Below are positions 11,517 to 21,927 of a DNA stretch of 64,000 nt, in pieces; position 1 is the stretch's first letter, and the number at the start of each line of letters is the position of its first letter. This DNA comes from Tupaia tana (Eukaryota; Chordata; Mammalia; Scandentia; Tupaiidae). The notes under the pieces are model-generated. The model was given only the letters and a program-made list of their open reading frames with translations, ran no database searches and was not told where the DNA came from. The stretch lies in contig JAKSZU010000012.1 in NCBI GenBank assembly GCA_026018925.1, positions 42,385,218-42,449,217 of the forward strand, in the 5' to 3' direction. Made by a program: the position numbers and the translations under genes.

Positions 11517-11773
11517 GGGCCAGTCAGTGGTGTGGTGATTAAGGCAGCTAGATCCCATGTGGCCAGCTGCATGGTTCAAGTCCTGGATCTGGCAACTTGA
11601 AAAATACACCAGGCATGTGAGCATATGTGCCCCAAATCCCAAGATGAGAATGGAGGAGAAGAAATTGTGGTGTGGCCATTCCCTGCCAAGGAGTGCTTTC
11701 TCACTTTCTTTCTCTCTCACTCTCTCTCTCTCTCTGTCTGGTGAGCGCACATGCCCTACAGCAAATAAAAAGA
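11517..11773 (+). mobile_element. SINE-A2
   Basis: The head is AGGGCCAGTCAGTGGTGTGG, with CTAGATCCCATGTGGCC in the middle and CCCTACAGCAAATAAAAAG at the end. AAAGAAATAA recurs at 11500-11509 and 11774-11783 as a probable duplication. Confidence 0.8.
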
Positions 11774-11894
11774 AAAGAAATAAGTGAATTGGAAGCAAGG
11801 ACATAAGAAATAAGAAACTCTGAATGAAAGTAGGTAGATTTTTAAATCTAAGAGAATGAAAGTATTGTTATTGAAGTTAAAAGCTCAATGTGTT

Positions 11895-12068
11895 GGGGCC
11901 AGCAGGTGGTGTGGTGGTTAAGGTGCTGGACTCCGACATGGCTGACCATGGTTCAAGTCTCAGACCTGGTGGCTTGCTTTCTCACTTTCTCTCTCTCTTT
12001 CTCTGTCTCTCTCTGGTGAACTCATGTGATCAATAACAAATTAAAAAGAAAATGACAATAAATAAAAT
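11895..12068 (+). mobile_element. SINE-B
   Basis: GGGGCCAGCAGGTGGTGTGG head, box B near ATGGTTCAAGTCTC, then the short-form junction GGTGGCTTGCTTTCTCAC with no A body, and a CAAATTAAAAAG tail. Confidence 0.85.
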
Positions 12069-12099
12069 ATTAGGTCATTGGGAAACTCATGATGTATTT

Positions 12100-12737
12100 T
12101 TCTATGCAAAAATGTGCTACGACTTTCTCAACAACAGAATAAAATAATTCTTTCATATAAAAAGGATCCATAAAGGAAAGATAGACTGTCAATAAAAGAA
12201 TGCCAATTATTCTGAATACAGACTTTTCGCCGGCTACAGTGGAAGCAGCAGTGGAGACCCGAGAGTCAGAAGGCAGTGCAGCAGTGTCTTCTAAGGACGC
12301 CCGCTGGGAGGCCCAGCAGTGAGGGCCTAGGTCAGGGGGTGCTGCTGTGGGTACTGGGTTGACCTGACCATGCCAGGTGTGCTCTCGTGACCTTGCTGCT
12401 GGCTGGAGGGCTGGACGCAGTAGCGAATCCCAGCGTGGTGTCACTCTGTTGCGCGCGCGCTCTCTCTCTCTCTCTCTCTCTCTGTATATAGTGAAATAAA
12501 CAAAGAAACTTTAAAAGAAAAAGGACCATCACTGTGAAACAAAGATGTTTCAAACAGAAACTGTGAATTTACTGCTAGCAGAATCCAGCAGACTTTAATG
12601 AAAAACAATCCAGTAAGAGAGGTCTGAGGGAGAAGTGGTGGGCCAAGAAACTGATACACACACAATGCGAAGCACCTTAACAGATGTAGGCGATGGAAAA
12701 TGGCGAGACATCACTTTGAGAGATTGAAAAACAAACA
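12100..12737 (+). mobile_element. L1 ORF2 fragments
   Basis: CAGACTTTTCGCCGGCTACAG with GGAAGCAGCAGTGGAGACC, and further on GTGAATTTACTGCTAGCAG, follow the order of the mammalian L1 ORF2 mid-to-late region. The L1 is broken up by a C-like SINE and ends at a SINE-A2. Older than its SINEs. Confidence 0.5.
12301..12505 (+). mobile_element. Degenerate SINE-C-like copy with CG/TC run
   Basis: A GGCCCAGCAGTGAGGGCC-like start, CCATGCCAGGTGTGCTCTCG in the body, a GCGCGCGC plus (TC)n run and GAAATAAACAAAGAAAC at the end suggest a weathered SINE-C. Head boxes are not clear. Confidence 0.4.
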
Positions 12738-12965
12738 GGGCTGGCCCTCTAGTACAGTGATTAAGAGACCCTGATCCCCCATGGCCAACTGCAGTTTGAA
12801 TCCCCATCTCAGGGTCTGGAAAAACACATTGGGCACATGTTCGTGCATGCCCAGAATCCTGACGAGATGGAGAAAGGGAGGGAAAAGGACTGTGGCGTGA
12901 CCATGCCTCCTGGGAGGGCGACGATTTCTCTTTCTAGTGACTACATGCACCCTCTAGCCATTCAA
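12738..12965 (+). mobile_element. SINE-A2
   Basis: GGGCTGGCCCTCTAGTACAG head, GATCCCCCATGGCCAACTG, then CATGCCCAGAATCCTGACG and CACCCTCTAGCCATTC. The tail runs into AAC repeats. CAAACA on both sides may be the target duplication. Confidence 0.75.
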
Positions 12966-13829
12966 ACAAACAACAACGACAACAACAACTAGAGCTCAAC
13001 TGCGTTCATGCAGCCATTGTGATTTGCTGGCCTGATGTGAGGTGAAAGAGGATGGGGCAAATGTTCAGAAGTCATGCAATTTGTGTCGTGAAGCAGGCGA
13101 GTCCGTTGTTATCTCACTTCCAAACCAGCCTGCTGTATTCAGTTTTGTAATACGGGGGTTAGAACTTTGCATACTCCTTTTCTGCTTTGCCAGCCGCGTC
13201 CCTGTTAGGTTTTACCAATGGAGGGTCTTAGAGAGAGACTGTAAAGCTGGGAGTAGGAACGAGGAGAGAAAAGCCTGTTCCACTCTTTGCTTCCCGTTCT
13301 GGTGAGCATCCTGTCAGCAAAGCTGCTTCCCCTCGGCCACAGCAGTTTCTGCAGCAGTGGATCCAGACGGCAGCTTTCCGACACTTGCAAACCAACTTCT
13401 CCACGCCACCCTCTCTCACCCTCAGAGATACCAGCACCAGCCAGAGGCCCTCCTCTGAGACCGGAGACCCAAGACTCAGGCCCAAGGGGTCTTCCTCTAA
13501 ATGACTAAACTGTAGCAACTCCAGCCTCTCCCCCTTGTTCCCTCAGCCCTGGGGTGGCAGCTACTTCCTGTGGTTGCTAATCCCCTGATACCTAAATTTC
13601 TCCTTTTACCTCTGCAGTTAGCTATTATAGGTAACAGTGTATACCTACTAACAATTGTTTATATCCAACTCTCTCTGTTCGAATACCTGGGGAGGGGTGT
13701 TCTGTTTTCTTGACTATACTCTCTATATTAATTAGGAATTAATATATTTCCAAGGACTTCTAAAAACTGGTATCATACAGACCCTGTTGGAAAGTAATAA
13801 AAAGTACTTCTTAAGTTAGAACGCTTAAA
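12966..13829. other. No gene seen; part may be an old dispersed repeat
   Basis: The stretch 13210-13740 has the feel of an old interspersed repeat (CTCTCCCCCTTGTTCCCTCA, TATCCAACTCTCTCTGTTCG), but I cannot name a family. No exon recognised. Confidence 0.3.
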
Positions 13830-13972
13830 TAAGCCAATAATTATTTTATAAAATTGAAAGGGGGACACAGAATTAGGCGTAAAAGGAACAAAAAATAAAT
13901 AAGCGTGACTACATAACGTAAACATTTCTGAATGCAAAAGATGACTTCCAGTAAAATCAAAAGATAAAAGTC
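13830..13972 (+). mobile_element. L1 ORF2 fragment
   Basis: GACTACATAACGTAAACATT through AAAGATGACTTCCAGTAAAA and AAATCAAAAGATAAAAG follows the L1 ORF2 stretch that precedes the region resumed at 15106, so both probably belong to one L1 split by later insertions. Confidence 0.55.
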
Positions 13973-14203
13973 AGGAGCCAGATGGTGGCACAGCTGCAAA
14001 ACACAGCAGTCTGTGAGGCTGATCTACATGGGGAGAGTCCCAGTTCAGTCAGAGACTTCTCTGAGTGCACTGGGAACGTGTGTGCCTGTGATCCAGGGTC
14101 GGCTGGGGCTGGGAGAGGTTGCAGCATTGGCACCTTGCGGAGGGTGCTTTTTCTCTGTCTCTTGCTCATGTACCAAATAAACACATTTTTAAACATTAAA
14201 AAA
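13973..14203 (+). mobile_element. SINE-C
   Basis: GGAGCCAGATGGTGGCACAG head, CAGTCTGTGAGGCTGATC, GACTTCTCTGAGTGCACTGG, a TC-rich stretch and ACCAAATAAACACA end: a good SINE-C copy. The next SINE-B is inserted at its tail. Confidence 0.8.
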
Positions 14204-14210
14204 CAGGGAG

Positions 14211-14388
14211 GGGGTCAGCAGATGGCATGGTGGTGAAGTGCGTTGGATTGCAGTTCGAGTCCTGGATGTGGCGGCTTGCTTTCTCACTTTCCTTTTTCCT
14301 CCCTCTCTATCTCTCTCTAGTCAAATTAAAATAATAGTACTAATTATAATAACAAATATAATTAAATAAATAGTTTAAAAGAAAATTT
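14211..14388 (+). mobile_element. SINE-B
   Basis: The head is GGGGTCAGCAGATGGCATGG with box B AGTTCGAGTCC, the short junction GCGGCTTGCTTTCTCAC and a long AT-rich tail. AAAAACAGGGA before and AAAAACAGAGA after form the target duplication, which starts in the tail of the SINE-C upstream. Confidence 0.85.
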
Positions 14389-14845
14389 GAAAAACAGAGA
14401 TTCTATTCAACCATAAAAAGCAACATGACCCTGGCACTTGATAGAAAGTGGTCAAAATGGCAGATTTATTGCTGAGTGAAGCATGCCAGGCTATGAAAGA
14501 GAGCTATTGTATGTCTCCACTTAATATATACAGATTGTTCACACACTATGGTAGAGATAGAAAGATTGGAGGACATAAAAGCAGTGAAAATAGTTATGGA
14601 CACTAGAGACAGTGTGGGAGAAGGGTGGGAGAGGGGAAGAGTATAGGGAAGGAAAGGAAAAATAGACAAGACATTTGTGGGACACAGAAATGGTTTATTA
14701 CCTGTTGATGATAACGTGTATAATATTCTCCACCGGATTGCTCTGAGATGTATTTCATGTTGGGTAAATTCTCTTTACAAGCCAGATGATGTATAGTGAT
14801 CAAATGTTTTAAAAATAATAGTAATAATAATAATAATATTAAAAC
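14389..14845 (+). mobile_element. L1 3'-end fragment
   Basis: ATTCAACCATAAAAAGCAAC, then TGCTGAGTGAAGCATGCCAG and TGTATGTCTCCACTTAATAT, follow the typical L1 end (GAGTGAAATAAG.., ..GTATGATTCCACTTATAT). It ends in a TAA-rich tail. It sits between two blocks of another L1, so it is probably a separate, truncated insertion. Confidence 0.55.
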
Positions 14846-14846
14846 C

Positions 14847-15105
14847 AGGGACATGCAGGTAGTGAGGTGGTTAAGGCACTGGACTCCCACATGGCCAACC
14901 GTGATTTGAGTCTCAGACCCAGCAGCTTGAAACTCACACTGGGCACGTGTGTGTGCGTACCCAAAATCCTGAGAGGAGAATGAAGGAGAAGGGATTGTGG
15001 CATGGCCATCCTGCCCTGGGGAATGATTTCTCACTTTCTGTCTCTCTATCTCTCTAGTGAGTACATGCACCCTATGGCAAAGACCTTTCCCAAAATTTTT
15101 TAAAA
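14847..15105 (+). mobile_element. SINE-A (older variant)
   Basis: The head has GGTTAAGGCACTGGACTCCC with CACATGGCCAACCG, between A and B types, but the long A body is present and the end reads CACCCTATGGCAAAGACC. It follows a TAA-repeat L1 tail. Confidence 0.8.
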
Positions 15106-15282
15106 AAATTAAAGTACATTTTAAAGTCAAATTGGGCAAAATGTGTATAGGTTATATTATAATTAAAACCTATCGCACCTATATGGAATTTCTACAACTA
15201 AACAAGAAAGAGGCTAACAACCACAGGGGGAAAAATGGGCAATGGGTATGACCAAAGCATTCATTAAAAAAGAGAAATACAG
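15106..15282 (+). mobile_element. L1 ORF2 fragment
   Basis: TGGAATTTCTACAACTAAAC, then GGGGGAAAAATGGGCAATGG and GCATTCATTAAAAAAGAG, correspond to the L1 stretch encoding the end of ORF2, continuing from 13972 in consensus order. Confidence 0.6.
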
Positions 15283-15395
15283 GGGCTGGCAGATGACATG
15301 GTTGTTAAGGCATTGGACCCTAACATGACCAACCTTGGTTCAAGTCCTGGTCCAGTGGCTTGCTTTCTCACTTTCCCTCTCTTTCTAGTCAAATA

Positions 15396-15429
<34 letters not shown>

Positions 15430-15456
15430 GAAAATAAACAAACAATTCTAAAACAA
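15283..15456 (+). mobile_element. SINE-B
   Basis: Short form with a TAA/ATA-repeat tail. AGAAATACAG at 15273-15282 and 15457-15466 is an exact duplication of L1 sequence. Confidence 0.85.
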
Positions 15457-15702
15457 AGAAATACAGATACATTTTTAAATAAACTATTTATATTTGAATA
15501 ATTTTAGCTATCCATGAAACTTGCAGATGTAGTGCAGAGGGTTCCTAGCTACCCTTTCCCAGGTTCCTCTAATATTAACAGCTTACATGACTGTGGTGTA
15601 TTGTCAGAGCCAAGGTATCAATATTAACATTAGTACTTTACTAGTTTTTTAAAGTGAAACATGATTTCTAGAAATTCTTAATTTTATTAAATTTTACATT
15701 TT

Positions 15703-15895
15703 TTAGAATTATTTTATTTAACTTTATTTATTTATTTATTTTTATTTATTTTAGTTTGACCAGAGAGGGATGGGCAGGGGGGCGGGGGGGCGTGAGAAAT
15801 CGAACCATCAGGTCTGGGACTCGAGCCGTGGTCGACCATGTGGGAGTCCATGTGGGAGTCCGGTGCCCTTAACCGCCATACCACCTGTTGGCTCC
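15703..15895 (-). mobile_element. SINE-B, antisense, with small head duplication
   Basis: TTTA-repeat tail, then GGACTCGAGCCGTGGTCGAC and CATACCACCTGTTGGC at the head. CCATGTGGGAGT occurs twice in a row just outside box B, an internal duplication seen in no other copy here. Confidence 0.8.
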
Positions 15896-16049
15896 TAATA
15901 TTAATATTAGTGTGTTACTATTAACTAAGCTAGAAGCTGTATTCATATTTTACCAGCCAAGCTCTTTTTCTGTTCTAGGATCCAATCCAGAGCACCATAT
16001 TGCATTTACATGTCTCTTTCGTCTCCTTTGGCCTGTGGCAGTTTCTGAA

Positions 16050-16271
16050 ACTTTATAACATTCACTCACCAGAGACAGAGAGGAAGTGAGAGAGCACCTC
16101 CTGCAGGGGATGGCTATGCCACAATCCTTTCTCCTCCATTCTCTTTTCAGGATTTTGGGCACATACGCACACATGCCCAGCATATTTTTCTAGCCACCAG
16201 GTCTGGGATTCAACCACACGGTCAGCCATGTGGGATCCAGCTGCCTTAACCACCATGCTACTGACTGGCCC
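16050..16271 (-). mobile_element. SINE-A2, antisense
   Basis: CACCAGAGACAGAGAGGAAG at the tail side, then CACAATCCTTTCTCCTCC, GTCAGCCATGTGGGATCCAG and TACTGACTGGCCC at the head: the GGATCC diagnostic marks it as A2. Confidence 0.8.
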
Positions 16272-16303
16272 AATCTTGACAGTTTTAAAGAGTAGTGGTG
16301 CAG

Positions 16304-16570
16304 GGACCAGCAGTTAGCGTAACAGCTATGTCGCTGGACTCCCATGTAGTCGACCACGGTTTGAGTCCCGGACCGGTGGCTTAAACTCACGCCGGGCACA
16401 TGTGTGTGCGTGCCCAAGATCCCGAGAGGAGAATGGAGGAGAAGGGATTGCGAGGTGGCCATACCCCCTGGAGGGTGATTTCTCACTTTCTGTCTCTCTT
16501 TTCTCTCTCTCCTGGCGAGAGCACGTGCCCTATAGCAAAAACCTCTCCAAAAAAAAAAAAAAAAAAAAAA
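16304..16570 (+). mobile_element. SINE-A, near full length
   Basis: Clear box A (TTAGCGTAACAGCTA) and box B (GGTTTGAGTCCC), full body and a 20-plus A tail. AGAGTAGTGGTGCAG (16289-16303) and AGAGTAGCAGTGCAG (16571-16585) are the target duplication in the antisense L1. Confidence 0.92.
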
Positions 16571-17486
16571 AGAGTAGCAGTGCAGTATTTTTTTTAGACT
16601 GACTCTCATTTTCTTCTGGTCAAACTGAGGTTATAAGTTTTCGGAATGAAGACCCGACAGGGGGCAGGCCCTCCTCGTCCCATTATATCAGGGTGTCTAT
16701 GATATCCACATGATATCACTGATGATGTTAACCTTCGCCACTTGGCTGAGATGGTGTCTACCAGGCTCTGCCCTGAACGGTTTCCGCTTCCTCTTCCGCA
16801 CTCTATTCTGGGAAAGCCTTCACTGCATCTAGGTCACACTCTGGGAAGGAAATTCAGCTTCGCCTTCGGGACGGAAGAATATCTACATTTATTTTTGGAA
16901 TCTTTCTGTAAGGAGGATTTGTTCCTTCTCCTCCATTTATTTATTCAATCATTTATTTATATCGATGTGGATTCACGGACATTTATATGATATTTTGGGC
17001 TATCATCCAATACTACGTTATTTATTTTGCAGCTCTAATTGCTCTAGCTTAGGTTATTGGGAGCTATTTCAATTAGTTCCTTTGACCCTTGGACACACCC
17101 TGTCACTGGAGATTGTATTTGCTTTAAGAACTTTCTTACTTCTGATACTCTAAGATGCTCCAGGCTCATCTTGGATTTTTTGGAGAATGAGCCATTTCTC
17201 CAAAGATCTCTACTTCCTTTTATTGGAGAATGGCATTTAGAAGTAGAAATCTATGTAAGTTACTTTAAAACTTGTGAAAAGATGCTCAACTTTGCTTATA
17301 GTAAAAGAAATACCAATTAAAGTGAAAATGATTCCATTATTCACTAGGAGAACAAAAAATAACCAAAATTCCACAGGCTTCTGGTAAAGCTGAGGGGTAA
17401 GTAGGACCTCTCATATCATGCTGCTGAAAGTATAAATTGGCACAGCCTCAGTGGGAGGCATTTAGCAATAACTCAAAATTCAAATG

Positions 17487-17664
17487 CATGGGGGTGGTAG
17501 GTGGTGTGGTGTTTAAGGCGCTAGACTCCCATAGGGCCGACTGTGGTTCAAGTCCCGGACCTGGGGGCTGCTTTCTCACTTTTTCTCTGTCTCTCTCTCT
17601 CTGGTCAAATTAAAAATAATAATAATAACAATAATAGATACAATTGAATAAATAACTCTTTTTA
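17487..17664 (+). mobile_element. SINE-B, first of two at one target
   Basis: Short form with an AAT-repeat tail. It is bounded by AAAATTCAAATG at 17475-17486 and 17665-17676; the right copy also serves as left duplication of the next SINE. Confidence 0.9.
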
Positions 17665-17677
17665 AAAATTCAAATGT

Positions 17678-17944
17678 GGGACCAGCAGTTAGAGTGATGG
17701 CCATGTCGCTGGACTCCCACATAGTCGACCGCGGTTCGCGTCCCAGACCCGGTGGCTTAAAACTCATGCTGGGCGCGTGTGCATGCGTGCCCAAGATCCC
17801 AAGAGGAGAATGGAGGAGAAGGGATTGCAGCGTGGCCATCCCCTCTGGGGGGTGATTTCTCGCTTTCTGTCTCTCTGTCTGTCTCTGTCTGCCTGGCGAG
17901 CGCACGCGCCCTATAGCAAAAACCTCTCCCAAAAAAAGAAAAAA
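17678..17944 (+). mobile_element. SINE-A, second at the same target
   Basis: CpG-rich head (GACCGCGGTTCGCGTCCC), complete body and end. AAAATTCAAATGT flanks it at 17665-17677 and 17945-17957, giving three copies of the same L1 target around two SINEs. Confidence 0.92.
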
Positions 17945-18114
17945 AAAATTCAAATGTATGCACATTGATCTAGCAATTCCATTTCTACTGATAAGTTTGC
18001 CCACCTGTGAAGTGATATATAAGAAAGGTTTTTATTGCAATATTGTTTATCAATTTAAAAACTATAAACAATACAAGAATGTATCAATAGGGAACTCAGT
18101 ACTTATGATTTTTG

Positions 18115-18340
18115 TTTGTTTGTTTAGTTTTGCTATAGGGTGAGTATGCTCACCAGAGAGAGACAGAAGGAAAGTAAGAAAGTGAGAAAGCATCCCCCAG
18201 GGGGCATGGTTGCACCTCAGTCCCTTCTCCTTCATTCTCTTCTTGAGACTTCGGGCACTCTCACATACATGCCCAGTGCATTTCCCAAGCTACTGGCCAT
18301 TTGGGACCTAGAGGCCTTAACCACCACATCACCAGCCGAC
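18115..18340 (-). mobile_element. SINE-A/A2, antisense, partly decayed
   Basis: TTTTGCTATAGGGTGAGTAT at the tail side, GGCATGGTTGCACCTCAGTC in the body, and CCTTAACCACCACATCACC at the head. The head around box B is shortened. Confidence 0.75.
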
Positions 18341-18737
18341 CTCAGGAAACTCTGTATTTAAATTATGGTTCATCTATCCAATGGAATATTATACAGCTGT
18401 AAAAACAAATGAGGAAGCTCTTTACACGTTCATGTGGAATGCTCTCTGATATATATTGTTAATGACAAACGCATTTCACAACGGAAAGAATAGGACTTGT
18501 CGAGGGAGGAGGGAAGGAGTGTATGCGTATGTACATATGCTGATACAGTCTTATTTACACATTTTGCTTTATGTGCAGAAACTATACCTGGAAGGACATT
18601 ACATTAGCAAATACCAATTGCCTGTGGATGACTGAAGGATAGGGATAAAAGGAACATTTTTCCTTGTAGACTTTATATCCTTTTTGAATTGTGAAACTTT
18701 TGAATATATCTCTCTCTTCACTTAAAAAAAAAAAAAC

Positions 18738-19230
18738 ATGCTTCTAAGTCCTTTAAGAGTCAATTAAGAAATCATAACAGGGAACCATCAGTTAACATAA
18801 TGGCTATGTCACTGGACTCCCACATAGTTGACTGCGGTTCGCGTCCCGGACCCAGAGGCTTAAAACTCACGCAGGGCGCGTGTGCGTGCGTGCCCAAGAT
18901 CCCGAGAGGAGAATGGAGGAGAAGGGATTGTGGCATGACCATCCCCCCCGGGGGGGTGATTTCTCGCTTTCTGTCTCTATGTCTCTCTCTGTCTGGCGAG
19001 CGCATGCGCCCTATAGCGAAAACCTCTCCAAAAAAAAAAAAAAAAATAGAAATCATAACACAAATTTGAAAACATAAAACTGAACAGTGGTGGAAATACT
19101 ACCTCTCCAAACTTGTGTGATGCAGCTAAAGCAGTACTTGTAGGGAAATTCATAACCAGAAATGCTTATGTTAGCAAAAGAAAAGACTGAAAATGGATGA
19201 ATATTCCCAATACATCACTGAAAAGAGGTG
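18738..19230 (+). mobile_element. L1 ORF2 fragment split by SINE-A
   Basis: After the SINE the sequence reads AACTTGTGTGATGCAGCTAA then AGCAGTACTTGTAGGGAAAT and ATGCTTATGTTAGCAAAAGA, the conserved ORF2 block coding for a MWDAAKAVLRGKFI-like stretch. Orientation plus. Confidence 0.7.
18780..19047 (+). mobile_element. SINE-A with exact duplication
   Basis: Full head, body and A tail. AGAAATCATAACA flanks it exactly at 18767-18779 and 19048-19060. The palindrome is lengthened by extra G/C. Confidence 0.93.
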
Positions 19231-19334
19231 TCTCAGGTATTTGTCCAACATATCCATTAACCACTATTTTAAAATAATAATAAAAAATAACAAATGAGGT
19301 TTGATTCTATCTGCTAATAGCTTAAAGAGCTTAA

Positions 19335-19556
19335 AGAGCCTGACGGTTAAGGCAGTTAGATCCCACATGGCCAACTGTATGGTTTGAGTTCCAGATCCAG
19401 TGACTTGAGAAATATGCTGGGCTCATGCTCATATGTGCCCAAAATTCCAAAGAGAGGAAGAGATGAAGGAGAAGGGATTGTAGCTTGTGTTGTGACCATT
19501 CCCCAAAGAGGATGCTTTCTCATATTCTCTCTCTTGGGTGAAAATTTTTAAATAAA
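19335..19556 (+). mobile_element. SINE-A2
   Basis: AGTTAGATCCCACATGGCC in the head and GTGACTTGAGAAATATGCTG then CCAAAATTCCAAAGAGAGG in the body. The extreme 5' end is shortened. The tail grades into an AAAC repeat (about 19556-19580). Confidence 0.75.
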
Positions 19557-19589
19557 AAACAAACAAACAAACAAACAAAACTAAAATGT

Positions 19590-19860
19590 GACCAGCAGAT
19601 GGTGTAATGGCTATGTTTTTGGACTCCCATGTAGTGGACCATGGTTCGAGTCCTGGACCTGGTGGCTTAAATTCATGCCTGGCGTGTGTGCATGAGTGCC
19701 CAAGATCCTGAGAAGAGAATGGAGGAGAAGGGATTGTGGCGTGGCCATCCCCCCTGGGGGGGGGGTGTGATTTTTCGCTTTCTGTCTCTCTGTCTCTCTC
19801 TCTGTCTTTCTGGCCAGCACACACGCCCTATAGCAAAAACCTCTCCAAAAAAAAGACCCA
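19590..19860 (+). mobile_element. SINE-A with exact duplication
   Basis: AAAACTAAAATGT flanks it at 19577-19589 and 19861-19873. The left target lies just beyond the AAAC tail of the SINE-A2 upstream. The palindrome has grown to a run of ten G. Confidence 0.92.
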
Positions 19861-19873
19861 AAAACTAAAATGT

Positions 19874-21890
19874 CCATAGTGCCAACCAGTACAACCCGCT
19901 CATTTCCTGGTTTGAGAACTAAGGCTGGGAAAAGTCTGGACCTGTATCAGTTCTTATGTCTCCACCTTCTCTTAACCTTCGAAGGCGTCCCCACCCTCTG
20001 CTCCCACTGTGCTTAGCTGCTCCCAACAGTAAGTAGCATCAGAATGATACTCAACATTTCAGAATCTATTGAGTTGTCAGAAAAGTAATGATGTGTTTTT
20101 CTTTCTTTTTTTTTTAATGCATCATTTTTCCAACAACCCAATAGTTAATGAGGTGACACTCATTTCCGGCCACAAGGAAATGTTGCTTTCCAAGTCCAGT
20201 GAGCTCAAGATGGGATGGCAAGTTTCTGGCCAGTGATGAGGTAGCTCCATTCCTCTGTTTCCTGGAGGAATGGGAGTAGGAGCAGGCAGGAGAGGCCGAT
20301 CCATGAAGAACGCACCACAGGGAGTAGGAGAGCAGTCATAATCCCTGCCCAGCCCGGACATGTCTGCATTCTAGAAGACAATGTGGAAAGAGCTGTCCTT
20401 AGAATACCTTGCAGGCATGGTTCGTGGAGATGGGCCTTCTTCCAGTCTCCACCTGGAGGGCAGGAGTCAGAGACTGGGCCCAGGGCAGGGGTGACCCCAT
20501 CTAGCAGCGGCAGGCATCAGATGCTGCTGGCAGCTGCCTGGGCATGAGCATGGGGGAACACCCACCAATATTTGGGGGAGATTGAAAAAACTTTACAGGT
20601 GGCTGTGATGCCACACAAGCACGAGGGCGAGAACCCATCACAATTACTGGATTATACTTGGTGCTCACGGGCTGGCAGGCCTGGGGTAGCGACAGCAACC
20701 GAGCAAATGCTCGAAGCATACCAAGTACATCAAGCGGCTTTGAGCCCGTCTCAGCCCCTAACCAGCAATTCCAATCTCATGAAAACACAGGGTAATTGAG
20801 ACACGCTCAAAGAATAGAGAATACAACACTTTGTGATTTATAGTACAGACAAGATTTCACATAAAAGGTTACTTTAGTCCTGAATTTTAAATTTACACTT
20901 GTTCTAAAAAGTACACATTTGCAAGTATTTTCACTTTAGAATATTACAAAAAACAATTTTCCAAGGACTTAAAGATTCCTGTTTTGAATTACAGAAGGTA
21001 AAGTGGGAGAAGTTGCTATCTGAAAATTAGAATAAATGTCAACCGAATGGCGTGAACAGCAGAGACATGATTTTATGGGCAAAACAGATTTCTTAAAGCA
21101 ATATCAAAAGGCCTGAGTTGAGTAGTTACTTTGAATATCCTAATTTCAAAGAAATTTGCCTCCTCTTTGCCAAAACACTTTGCATTGTCAGAGCGCACAA
21201 GCACAAAAGCACTTCACTGTGAGCACATTATTAAGCAAATATTTTGTTTTGTTTGGTGCCTATGAAATGCCTAGTTGACTGCCAAAAGTGATGGAGCAGT
21301 TCTCGCCTGGGATCAGCGGGACACCAGAACTTCAGGGCGGAGGGAGGGCTGGGTATGTCTCAGCAGGCCTCACTCCCAGGGACAGGGAGGGTAGCGTGCA
21401 CCTCCACAGCCTGCCAAAGGCCCTGAGAACACTCTCAGGCAGGAACCATCTGATAGCTGGGCCCCCTTAGCTACTGAATGTACCATCGGGTTCCCTGAAA
21501 CAGAAACGAGGGGTTCCCCTCCAGAAACATCCTGGCCAAACCATTTCATCCATGGCTACAGGCAGCTCCAGGGAACCACCCTCACTTGTGTGCCAAACCA
21601 CCCACAGAGGCGTCCGATCCTGAGAGAACAGCAGCGAGGAGGACTAGAGTGGGGTGAACCAGAGAGCTGGGAGTCAGCTCCTCTGTCTCAACGGGAATCC
21701 TTAGACGTGGCTGGTCAGGGCACACGTCAGTATCGCAGGTGGGAGAACGTTTGGCCTTATCTGGTAGAATGAAGATGCACACGTCTGTACCTGCCAGTTA
21801 CCTGCCTGGGCCTGTCCTCTACAGATGTCCACACACACGTGTGCTCACATGCACACGCTCGCTCACGAAAGTTCATGCTCTAGTGAAAAA
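19874..21890. other. Single-copy-looking stretch with one MITE
   Basis: No exon recognised. Apart from the short mariner-like MITE at 20069, no repeat family is visible; about 2 kb without SINEs. Confidence 0.4.
20069..20141. mobile_element. Mariner-type MITE, 73 bp
   Basis: Terminal inverted repeats TTGAGTTGTCAGAAAAGTAA at the left and, reading inward from the right, TTGGGTTGTTGGAAAAATGA. A TA dinucleotide lies on each side (20067-20068, 20142-20143), the mariner target. Size and structure resemble MADE1-type elements; it encodes nothing. Confidence 0.8.
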
Positions 21891-21927
21891 ATTGAAAACC
21901 TCTGAATGCCCATTGATAGGAAAATGA

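Larger units (their letters stand above)
15467..17254 (-). mobile_element. L1M 3'-end region, antisense
   Basis: Reads as antisense L1M: GTTAACCTTCGCCACTTGGC, GGTGTCTACCAGGCTCTGCC, ATTTATTTATTCAATCATTT, GATGCTCCAGGCTCATCTTG and CTTTTATTGGAGAATGGCAT are in the order known for old mammalian L1 ends. Three SINEs interrupt it (15703, 16050, 16304). Confidence 0.65.
17255..18730 (+). mobile_element. L1M 3' region, split by three SINEs
   Basis: GAAAAGATGCTCAACTTTGC, CATGCTGCTGAAAGTATAAA, GATCTAGCAATTCCATTTCT, AATGTATCAATAGGGAAC, AATGGAATATTATACAGCTG and AATGAGGAAGCTCTTTACAC run in the standard order of an L1 ORF2 end and 3' untranslated region. SINE-B and SINE-A share one target within it and an antisense SINE-A splits it again. 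Confidence 0.8.

Noticed and set aside
14603-15139. 178-codon minus-strand open frame
   Set aside because: Runs through a SINE-A and L1 3' sequence; the apparent length is a by-product of repeat composition.
16299-16380. tRNA gene suggested by box A and box B
   Set aside because: The tRNA-like heads lack a convincing cloverleaf with acceptor pairing and are followed by the SINE body; they are SINE promoters, not tRNA genes. The same applies to all other copies.
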